Part shown: piece after piece, positions 9,079 to 16,225 of the stretch | How the letters are laid out: every line of letters begins with the position of its first letter | How positions within the stretch are numbered: the stretch's first letter is position 1 | Assembly (NCBI RefSeq): GCF_030848475.1 | Contig: NZ_JAVDDS010000001.1 | Span: 150,334 to 214,333 of the forward strand | Length of the DNA: 64,000 nucleotides | From: Herbivorax alkaliphila | GTDB lineage: Bacteria; Bacillota; Clostridia; Acetivibrionales; Acetivibrionaceae | Direction: 5' to 3' | Notes under the pieces: generated by a model | What the model was told of the DNA's origin: nothing | Databases searched by the model: none | Seen by the model: the letters and a program-made list of their open reading frames with translations, nothing else | Translations under genes and position numbers: made by a program

Positions 9079-9108
9079 ATTGTTACATAAGAAAGCAGAT
9101 AATGTCAA
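9079..9108 (-). promoter_or_regulatory. Candidate promoter for the MutS-like gene
   Basis: On the minus strand TTGACA (9108-9103) is followed after 18 bp by AACAAT (9084-9079), about 95 bp upstream of the ATG. The -35 is perfect and the -10 is weak. Confidence 0.45.
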
Positions 9109-9147
9109 CAAATAAAGGGTTTAACTTAAATAACATGCACCTTTGTG

Positions 9148-9353
9148 TTTGGGCGTATGTTATTTATGTGAATGAAAATATGGAAGAAACATTGTGGAGC
9201 AAGTTGTAGAGCGTGTTAATACGACGAGGAAAGGGAGAGCATTGTTTGAGCGATAGCGAGATTTGCTCGACCCCGAGGAGTATTTACACGCTCTAAACTG
9301 CGTAACTTTAGTTTCTGGAATATTGTTCTTCACATTTAATATATACACCCAAT
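9148..9353. mobile_element. ~200-bp MITE with long terminal inverted repeats
   Basis: The left arm (9148-9215) and the complement of the right arm (9285-9353) align over more than 50 bp. Both begin TTGGG(C/T)GTAT, pass through ATGTGAA and AGAAAC, and reach an inner GTAGAGCGTGT / TTAGAGCGTGT block. The unit looks like a non-autonomous palindromic transposon. Its ends resemble the outer end of the ISLre2 relic at 5985-6005, which suggests mobilisation by that transposase type. A 62-codon open frame inside (9160-9348, minus) follows the palindrome and is not considered a gene. A half copy lies at 40744-40807. Confidence 0.75.
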
Positions 9354-9366
9354 AAATTGATTCTTG

Positions 9367-9395
9367 TTGTTAATTCCCTTTAAATCAATTATAAT
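9367..9395 (+). promoter_or_regulatory. Promoter of the solute-binding protein gene
   Basis: TTGTTA (9367-9372), a 17-bp spacer and a perfect TATAAT (9390-9395). The start would lie near 9402, giving a leader of about 170 nt. Confidence 0.65.
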
Positions 9396-9401
9396 AGAAG
9401 C

Positions 9402-9571
9402 AGGTGCACTTCGACCGTAAACTTAAACGTTGATTCATCTTTAGTTTCTGTAGTAGAAAGCTTTTTTGGAGGTGCAGAATCCTAGTTAAACCCTAAATAT
9501 ACTGGGAAAGGTAGATAAGATGGGTACCCCATAGGATTAAGGAAATGTTATGGAAAGTAAGGAGATAGAAA
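9402..9571 (+). promoter_or_regulatory. Long, possibly structured 5' leader
   Basis: Between the promoter and the lipoprotein ATG, AATCCTA (9478-9484) can pair with TAGGATT (9532-9538). This encloses a CCC/GGG arm and a hairpin ATGGG-TAC-CCCAT (9520-9532), a three-way-junction shape. It does not carry the conserved bases of any riboswitch class I can recognise, so regulation is only a possibility. Confidence 0.35.
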
Positions 9572-11089
9572 ATGAGAACCTATAGAATAATATTAAATCT
9601 TATAATTTTAAATTTTATATGCCTCTTTATGCTCTCATGCTCCATTATGTCATCCCAAGAAACCAATACCCATGAAAAAGGCAAAAACAGCGAATGTTCA
9701 GAACTACCTCCTTATCATATTGTCTGGTATCACATTAATACACCTCAAAAGGATACTGAATTAGTTTTAGAAGAAGTAAATAAATACCTGAAAGAAAAGA
9801 TAAATGCAACTTTAGAGATTCGTATGATAGGCTGGCAGGATTATGATAGGGAAATAGATGCAGTTATTGCTTCGGGTGAACCCTATGATATCTGTTTTAC
9901 TGCAGCCTATAAAAATTGCTATACTCAGAATGCAGCCAATGAAACATTCATTGAACTAGATTTCCTTTTAAAAGAACACGGTAAGGGCATATTAAAAAAC
10001 TTAGATCCTATTTTCTTTGAAGGTGCAAGAGTGAACGGTAAAATATATGCTGTACCCGCCAACAAAGAGATAGCTCATCAAAATGCATTAATGTTCAATA
10101 AAAAATACGTTGAAAAATACGGATTTGACCCTTCTGATATATCCAGCCTTTATGATATTGAACCAATGCTTAAAATCATAAAAGAAAAGGAACCAGACAT
10201 TATTCCCTATGCAGTTCAATCTGCTTACACCAATGCACCATCATTGCCTTTTGACACTATTATGGAGAATATTCCAGGAGCCCTATATTATGATAACAGA
10301 ACGGAATATGAAATTATAAATCAATTTAATACACCGGAATATAAAGATTTTTTTACTACAATGCGTAGGTGGTATCTGGCAGGTTATATCCCTAAAGAAG
10401 CAGCCTTTGCATTGCAGTTGGAGGATTATGAAAAGAGTGGAAAATGGTTTGTTTCACCATTAAGCAATGTACCCCATTCTGATATAACTTTAAAAATGAG
10501 ATTTGGATATGAAGTAGTGGTTGTCCCACTGCAGAATCCCATAATAGAAAATCGTGACTGTCAGGGTTCTATGCTCGCAGTTTCCAAAACCTCACAGGAT
10601 CCTGAAAGGGTAATGATGTTTTTAAATTTATTGTACACAGACAAGTATCTTTATAATCTAATTGTCTTTGGAATTGAGGGAAAACATTACATTAAGAAAT
10701 CTGAGAATATTATTGAATTTCCTGAAGGTATCAACCAGCATAATTCTTCATATACCATTGCACCCTTTACTTTGGGAAATATGTATTTATCATACTTTGA
10801 CAAAAGATATCCCCCTACAATTTGGGAAGATTACAAAAAATTTAATCAATCAGCAGTTGAGTCTCCTCTTTTAGGATTCAATTTTGATCCAACTCCTGTC
10901 AAAAAAGAGATTTCAGCAATTCAAAATGCTTCATATGAATACTGGGGTCCCCTTGTTACTGGAGCTGTTGATCCAGAGGTATATTTACCAGAAGCAATAT
11001 CTAAATATACAGCTCTTGGACTTGATAGAGTAATAGAAGAACAGCAACGGCAGCTGGATGAATGGCTGGAGCTAAAGAAGGAAAAATAG
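9572..11089 (+). CDS. ABC-type sugar-binding lipoprotein, DUF3502 family
   Basis: This is an extracellular solute-binding protein (family 1) with a lipoprotein signal: a hydrophobic N-terminus with SC at residues 22-23. The body shows family features (SGEPYDICFTAAY, YAVPANKE) and a C-terminal DUF3502 region. The latter is recognised by the FDPTPVKKEI stretch, TGAVDPEVYLPEAI and the closing VIEEQQRQLDEWL. Such proteins, for example LplA, feed oligosaccharides to a LplB/LplC permease pair. Here no permease or ATPase gene is adjacent; the downstream neighbours are a YesM/YesN pair and a secreted hydrolase. The protein may use permeases encoded elsewhere or act as a sensor partner. The start has the ribosome site AAGGAGATAG. 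A hairpin with a 9-bp stem (11087-11140) follows the stop. Confidence 0.87.
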   Translation: MRTYRIILNLIILNFICLFMLSCSIMSSQETNTHEKGKNSECSELPPYHIVWYHINTPQKDTELVLEEVNKYLKEKINATLEIRMIGWQDYDREIDAVIASGEPYDICFTAAYKNCYTQNAANETFIELDFLLKEHGKGILKNLDPIFFEGARVNGKIYAVPANKEIAHQNALMFNKKYVEKYGFDPSDISSLYDIEPMLKIIKEKEPDIIPYAVQSAYTNAPSLPFDTIMENIPGALYYDNRTEYEIINQFNTPEYKDFFTTMRRWYLAGYIPKEAAFALQLEDYEKSGKWFVSPLSNVPHSDITLKMRFGYEVVVVPLQNPIIENRDCQGSMLAVSKTSQDPERVMMFLNLLYTDKYLYNLIVFGIEGKHYIKKSENIIEFPEGINQHNSSYTIAPFTLGNMYLSYFDKRYPPTIWEDYKKFNQSAVESPLLGFNFDPTPVKKEISAIQNASYEYWGPLVTGAVDPEVYLPEAISKYTALGLDRVIEEQQRQLDEWLELKKEK

Positions 11090-11137
11090 TGCTGACTAAC
11101 AATTATATTTTAGTATTTAAAATTATATTAATCAGCA

Positions 11138-11233
11138 CTAAGGAATACCTTAGAAATAACGCCCTATTCTCAAGGATAAAATCCTGATGATTTAACGGGT
11201 TTTGGACGATGAGAATCGGATGTTATTTCTTAG
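11138..11233 (+). repeat. Dispersed ~95-bp palindromic repeat, copy R1
   Basis: The unit begins CTAAGG..CTTAGAAATAAC and ends GTTATTTCTTAG. Internally ATTCTCAAGGA..AAAATCC pairs with GGGTTTTGGACGATGAGAAT. It lies between convergent genes. Other copies are at 26858-26950 and 39175-39269 (opposite orientation) and 35348-35443 (same orientation). Confidence 0.8.
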
Positions 11234-11273
11234 TTATTACTAAATTAAATTATCAACACTATTTTTAAATACC

Positions 11274-12602
11274 TTACTTAAAATATTTATCAAGGAAATT
11301 AAGCACAGTATTTTGATATTCTATCTTGTCTTCTGTAAGAAACCAGTCACAGTGCCCTGAATTAGGCATATAATGAACTTCTTTGGGCTCATTTGCACTA
11401 TCATAAAGCATATTGGCATCAGACACTAATACAAGTTCGTCCTTTAAACCGTGGAGTATAAGTACAGGTGCCTGGATATCCTCTATTGCAGAAGTATAGT
11501 CGACGCATTTATATATTTCCTCTGTCATATCCTGTTCTAGAGGAAGGTTAAGATATCTTTTCATCCACTCAAGCCAATCATTATCTCTCTCCATACCGTA
11601 TATCTTACCTAGGTAAGCCATTGCAGCGTCTGATATAACAATTTTGATATCCTCTTTATATTTGCTTCCAGCAGCTATGGCTTTACTTGCTCCATAGGAG
11701 GCACCACAAATACCTATTTTATCATTATCTACATCGTGTCTGCTTTTTAAATATTCAATTGCACACCCAATATCTTCAACATCCTTTCTTACATCGCCTA
11801 CATATTCTTTAGGAGTTTCATAATAATTCCATACCCTTGCATTATAAACTAAAACCTGATATCCTGCGTCAACGAGAAATCCCATAGACTGTATAGCTTC
11901 AGCTGCATAGCTATTTCTTCCATGCATAACAATGATAGTACCTTTTGGGTTTTTAACTGGGAAAAAAGCTCCTTTTAATTTTAATCCATCTTTAGTTGGT
12001 ATATAAACCGTTTCATATTTTTGAGTAACAACATCCTTAAAAGGATCTTTCTCCATTATGGAGTAACCTATTGTAAAAGGATGTTGGGATTCAAATACAA
12101 TGCCGTAATAGATAGCAAAATCAGCTAATGACTTCTGCATTTCTTCTGCTTCCCTAGAAGCTGTGTAATCCTGCCACTCTTTATCTTTTTGGGCAAGCTC
12201 ATCATATATATCCGAGAGTTTAAAGTCTGAAGGTTCGCTGACCTGGCCAGGTTTACCGATAAAACCAAAGGTTACAGATTTTCCTTTCTCAATTACCTTA
12301 TTCCAATCTTTAAAGGTAACAACATAGCGATTGTCTTCATGAGTTACAATCTCTGCGTTCCATATGTCTGTTATTTCGCTGTCTAAGTCAAATTCAAGTT
12401 TCCACTGATCAATTTCCTTATCACCGTTATTTTTAATGGTAATACTACCCAAAAACCCTGTTTTCCAGTCTGCTAATTTTTCAAAGGAAACTTCACTTTC
12501 TGAAGCTGCACAAGAAGGAACAGCATTAAATAATACCGGTAAAAGAAGACATAAAACAATAGTCAATAAAAAAATTCCACCCCTATAATTTCTCATATAC
12601 AT
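11274..12602 (-). CDS. Secreted alpha/beta hydrolase with N-terminal CBM2-like domain
   Basis: A signal peptide (residues 1-33, ending SCAAS) leads to a cellulose-binding-type beta-sandwich at about 35-120, recognisable from WKTGFLGSITIKNNG, the IDQWKLEFDLD stretch and the V/F pattern after it. A helical linker follows, then an alpha/beta hydrolase domain (about 195-442). The nucleophile lies in GASYG near residue 302, the acid in HGLKDELV near 387 and the base in NSGHCDW near 416. Such serine hydrolases include acyl esterases and peptidases of the S9/S15 type. The CBM-like module suggests activity on a polysaccharide or plant-wall ester, but the substrate is not determined. It is transcribed convergently to the sugar-binding lipoprotein and divergently from the YesM/YesN pair, so co-regulation is plausible. 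Confidence 0.82.
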   Translation of the reverse strand: MYMRNYRGGIFLLTIVLCLLLPVLFNAVPSCAASESEVSFEKLADWKTGFLGSITIKNNGDKEIDQWKLEFDLDSEITDIWNAEIVTHEDNRYVVTFKDWNKVIEKGKSVTFGFIGKPGQVSEPSDFKLSDIYDELAQKDKEWQDYTASREAEEMQKSLADFAIYYGIVFESQHPFTIGYSIMEKDPFKDVVTQKYETVYIPTKDGLKLKGAFFPVKNPKGTIIVMHGRNSYAAEAIQSMGFLVDAGYQVLVYNARVWNYYETPKEYVGDVRKDVEDIGCAIEYLKSRHDVDNDKIGICGASYGASKAIAAGSKYKEDIKIVISDAAMAYLGKIYGMERDNDWLEWMKRYLNLPLEQDMTEEIYKCVDYTSAIEDIQAPVLILHGLKDELVLVSDANMLYDSANEPKEVHYMPNSGHCDWFLTEDKIEYQNTVLNFLDKYFK

Positions 12603-12725
12603 ATAAATACCTCCTTAAAAAGTTTATTGATGTTATAAATTAAGTTTATTTCAAAGGCTTCTACATTTAAAGTCTAAAAATTTTAGTATTATGTATTAAT
12701 CACAGAAATTTTTCAAATGGTTTTA

Positions 12726-12754
12726 TTGCACATAAAATTAGAATGAGTTACAAT
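12726..12754 (+). promoter_or_regulatory. Promoter of the two-component operon
   Basis: TTGCAC (12726-12731), a 17-bp spacer and TACAAT (12749-12754), about 30 bp before the start codons. Confidence 0.65.
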
Positions 12755-12778
12755 AATAATAAGATTTTATAGGGTGCT

Positions 12779-14590
12779 GTGATTATGATTAAAAAACTCT
12801 ACACAAGATATTTTAAAAACAAGTTTTTTAACCGAATGTTTATTATTTTCTCTGCCATTTCAATCATTTCTATTCTCTCTTTAGCATTCATAGCCGCAAA
12901 ATACATAAACATGTCTTATCTGCAAAAAGAAAAGGAATATAATAATCAGGTTTTAAATAGCATGGAAAGATATTTTGAGTCAAAACTTGAAGAGTCCAGA
13001 AATATTGTTCAGCAGATATACATGAATTCTCCTATGCACCAGGAGATAGATAATTTAATAAAACGAGGATACGAAAGTCATTTGACGTATAAATTAGATA
13101 GATTCTCCCAGAGTCATGAGGCTACCTATATTGGTTTCGAGAAATATTTTGAGTCAACCATATATAACGCTGAGGATATAAATAGTATTACTATTTATAG
13201 TAAAGAAAAAAACGAGGTTTTTATCTATTCCGATATTTTGAGGATATCAGATGAAGTTATGTTCTATAATGAAATTGATAATGTTCTGTCCGGTATATGG
13301 GGGAGAAAGATTTTACCTGACCATAACGTTAAATATCCTTCAAGGAAAGAGAATACACTAATTTTTACTATAGTCTATCCTGTTATGGATCGTTTTTCAT
13401 TAGACGTTACTGGTTTTATATCTATTGATTATGATATATCTGCCATAAATAAACTGATTTCAAAATATGCAGATTTTAAAGGCAGTGTCTTCATATATAC
13501 AGAAAAAGGACAAGTTATTTTTGATTCTCTAGAAAAGCTCTATGAGAAAATGCCAATGGAAATCAAACAAGCCTCTAATCAAAGAATGAGTGAGGCAGAT
13601 ATTATCAGTACTAGGAATTTGGAGGATTATGGAGTATCAATTACGGTACTAACCAGAAATCAGCATATGGGTAAAGGTAACTCCCCTGCAAAGGCAATTT
13701 TTTTAATAGCATCAGTTTGTATTATAGGGGCAGTTTTTCTTGTATTCATGACCATAACTACCTTTTCAAAGAGAATTAAGCTGATATTTACAGGTTTTAA
13801 GAGAGTAAGAAATGGAGATCTCACTGCAAGAATTCCTATTAATGACCTAAAAGATGAGATTAGTGAAATGGCTGCTGACTTTAACTTGATGTGCGATGAA
13901 GTTGAAGGATACATAGAGAGAATATATGTGTCTGAAATAAAGCAGAAAACAGCCGAATTAAAGGCAATGCAGGCACAAATTAATCCTCATTTTTTATACA
14001 ATACCCTAGAATCCATAAGAATGAAAGCAGAAACAAAGGGAGCTTATGAAGTGAGTGATATGATTTATATTCTTTCAGAATTGTTCAGACACAGTGTTAA
14101 AGGAAAGACAATAGTAAGCATCAATGAAGAACTGGAATACTCCTTAATGTATCTAGAACTGTTTCAATTAAGATACAATGATATTCTATCAGTAGAATGC
14201 AATATACAAAAAGAAGCTCTTTGCTTTGGAATTGTTAAACATTCGATACAGCCTATCATTGAAAACTGCATCAAACATGGGGTAGATATAGAGAAAGAAG
14301 ATAATATCATTATAATTAAAATCTATATAAAAAATAAAGAACTTTATATTCATATAATTGATAACGGCAGAGGGATAAAGAAGGAAAAGCTCTATAAGTT
14401 AGAAGAGTCCCTTACTAATAAAGACAGCCGTGATGAAGAGGGCCTGGGTCTGGTAAACGTAAACAAACGGATTAAATTAGTCTATGGTAGTGATTATGGT
14501 ATTTATATTTTAAGCAAGTATGGAAAAGGAACTGAGGTTATTTTAAAAATTCCTGCAAAAACTAAAGAGGAGATGGAATCTGATGTATAA
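12779..14590 (+). CDS. YesM-type sensor histidine kinase
   Basis: This membrane sensor has two transmembrane helices (about residues 18-42 and 305-328) flanking a large extracytoplasmic, Cache-like region, followed by a HAMP linker. The cytoplasmic His_kinase domain has the LytS/YesM hallmark INPHFLYNTLESIRMKAE with the phosphorylated histidine near residue 404. The HATPase domain shows IIENCIKHG, DNGRGI and GLGLVNVNKRI. The GTG at 12779 and the in-frame ATG at 12785 are both possible; the AGGG ribosome site spaces better for the ATG. Its end overlaps the regulator ATG by 8 bp, so translation is coupled. Family members detect carbohydrates, often with an extracellular binding lipoprotein such as the one at 9572-11089. 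Confidence 0.93.
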   Translation: MIMIKKLYTRYFKNKFFNRMFIIFSAISIISILSLAFIAAKYINMSYLQKEKEYNNQVLNSMERYFESKLEESRNIVQQIYMNSPMHQEIDNLIKRGYESHLTYKLDRFSQSHEATYIGFEKYFESTIYNAEDINSITIYSKEKNEVFIYSDILRISDEVMFYNEIDNVLSGIWGRKILPDHNVKYPSRKENTLIFTIVYPVMDRFSLDVTGFISIDYDISAINKLISKYADFKGSVFIYTEKGQVIFDSLEKLYEKMPMEIKQASNQRMSEADIISTRNLEDYGVSITVLTRNQHMGKGNSPAKAIFLIASVCIIGAVFLVFMTITTFSKRIKLIFTGFKRVRNGDLTARIPINDLKDEISEMAADFNLMCDEVEGYIERIYVSEIKQKTAELKAMQAQINPHFLYNTLESIRMKAETKGAYEVSDMIYILSELFRHSVKGKTIVSINEELEYSLMYLELFQLRYNDILSVECNIQKEALCFGIVKHSIQPIIENCIKHGVDIEKEDNIIIIKIYIKNKELYIHIIDNGRGIKKEKLYKLEESLTNKDSRDEEGLGLVNVNKRIKLVYGSDYGIYILSKYGKGTEVILKIPAKTKEEMESDV

Positions 14591-16187
14591 ATTGTTAATA
14601 GCTGACGACGAGCCATCTATAAGGGAAGGACTTAAAAATATTATACCTTGGGATGAGTACGGTATAAAGATTATTGGTACTGTTTCAAATGGACTAAAAG
14701 CACTAGAAGCTGTGCAGTTAGAAAAACCAGATATTTTAATTACTGACATTAAAATGCCTCAAATAGATGGTCTTAAGCTCATAAAACTTGTAAAAGAAAA
14801 GAAGATTGAAATTAAGTTTATAGTATTAAGTGGATATGATGATTTTGAGTACCTTAAAGAATCAATAAAACTTGGCATTGAAAATTATCTTCTAAAACCT
14901 GTGAATCGCGATGAACTAAAGGCTACTATTATGAGCACTATTGATAAAATTAAAAATAGTTTTTATAAAAAGATTTATTTAGAAGAAGATATACGGATTA
15001 TACGAGATAATATCCTTTTTAGATGGATTACCAATTCCATTGATAAAAATGAGCTTTTAAAAAGGTCTAAGATGATAGGAATTGACCTTGAATCTAAATG
15101 TTACTGCACGTGTTTTATAAGGCTAATGCATGAAAGGAACAATAATGTTAACCTCAAAAAAAGAACAAACTCTTTGATTTCTAAAGCCTATGAAATATGC
15201 AGTAAAACAGTTGAAAAAGATAATAGTGGAGTAACCTTTTGTGCTCCTGATGGAGACATTATTGTTTTATTCATAGAAAGAGAGCAGGTTCTTGAAAAAA
15301 TAAATATCAGAAAAGTTCTTGAAAGTTGCCTGTTTTCAATAAATGAAGAATTAAATTGTAATGTTTTTATCTGCATTGGCAATGTTGAAGGAGAGTTTAG
15401 TTCAGTCCACAAAAGTTATTTAGGTGCTGTAAAGCTTATGGAGTACAGCTATATTCTGTCTCCAAATAGAATTATTGATTTTGAAGATATAAAAAGTTTT
15501 CGCCCTAGTAAGAAAATAGTATCTGATAAAATTAAAGATTGCTTAAAAGAAATGTTTTTAAAAAATGATCAAGCTGGAATAGAAAATCTAATAGATGATA
15601 TTTTTTTATCAATTCCGGAAGGAAATTGGGAGAAACTTACCATTTTACATTCTGCAGCATTGCAGTTTCTCATAGAAGTGATAGGAATAGCCAAAGAATT
15701 ACTTCCTGCTGGCAGAGTCTTCGAAATTATGGGAAGCCCTTCTGCAGATATTTCTAGACTAAAAACAACGGAACAGACAACAGAAAATTTAAAAGAAATA
15801 TCAAGAAGACTTTTAGTCTTTGTAAATATGAAAACGTCCAGCATAAACCCATTAATTAAAAGGTTGTTGGATTATGTGAATTCAAGTTACATGGAGGATA
15901 TTTCTATAAAAACCTTGGCTTATAAACTAAATACTAATGCAAATTATCTCGGACAGCTGTTTAAAGAGGAGATGGGAAAGTATTTTTCCGATTACTTAAA
16001 TATCTATAGAATCAATAAGGCTAAGGAACTCCTTCTAAATAAGAATTCTAAGATAAGTGATATTTCAAATTCAGTGGGCTATAAAGACCCAGCATATTTT
16101 TATAGAATATTTAAAAAGTATGCTGGTTTATCACCTAAAGAATTCAAAAACTTTCACCTAAGAGGTGATATAACTACTAAAAAGTAG
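14583..16187 (+). CDS. YesN-type response regulator, REC plus AraC-type HTH
   Basis: This is the cytoplasmic partner of the preceding kinase. The receiver domain (residues 3-120) has the acidic pair ADDEP, the phosphoacceptor aspartate in LITDIKMP (D55), the conserved threonine/serine in VLSGYDDFEY and the lysine in LLKPVN. A 300-residue linker typical of YesN proteins follows. The C-terminal AraC domain (about 430-525) has two helix-turn-helices, including SIKTLAYKLNTNANYLGQLF and ISDISNSVGYKDPAYFYRIF. Targets probably include carbohydrate transport genes. Candidates within the window are the DUF3502 lipoprotein and the CBM-hydrolase, though no operator could be identified. A REP-like half element follows the stop. 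Confidence 0.93.
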   Translation: MYKLLIADDEPSIREGLKNIIPWDEYGIKIIGTVSNGLKALEAVQLEKPDILITDIKMPQIDGLKLIKLVKEKKIEIKFIVLSGYDDFEYLKESIKLGIENYLLKPVNRDELKATIMSTIDKIKNSFYKKIYLEEDIRIIRDNILFRWITNSIDKNELLKRSKMIGIDLESKCYCTCFIRLMHERNNNVNLKKRTNSLISKAYEICSKTVEKDNSGVTFCAPDGDIIVLFIEREQVLEKINIRKVLESCLFSINEELNCNVFICIGNVEGEFSSVHKSYLGAVKLMEYSYILSPNRIIDFEDIKSFRPSKKIVSDKIKDCLKEMFLKNDQAGIENLIDDIFLSIPEGNWEKLTILHSAALQFLIEVIGIAKELLPAGRVFEIMGSPSADISRLKTTEQTTENLKEISRRLLVFVNMKTSSINPLIKRLLDYVNSSYMEDISIKTLAYKLNTNANYLGQLFKEEMGKYFSDYLNIYRINKAKELLLNKNSKISDISNSVGYKDPAYFYRIFKKYAGLSPKEFKNFHLRGDITTKK

Positions 16188-16196
16188 AATCCTTTG

Positions 16197-16225
16197 GGGG
16201 TCAGGCTTGAATAATTTACTTATTT
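16197..16225. repeat. Half copy of a REP-like element
   Basis: GGGGTCAGGCTTGAATAA and the following ATTTACTTATT are the same as the left arm of the complete palindrome at 57669-57722. It sits between two convergent genes, and its far end overlaps the stop codon of the HsdR-like gene. Confidence 0.7.

Noticed and set aside
9160..9348. 62-residue open frame on the minus strand
   Set aside because: It lies wholly inside the MITE palindrome, with no ribosome site; coding looks incidental.
9402..9571. c-di-GMP-I (GEMM) riboswitch before the lipoprotein gene
   Set aside because: GGTAG and GGGTACC blocks are suggestive, but the conserved GCAAAGCC core is absent.
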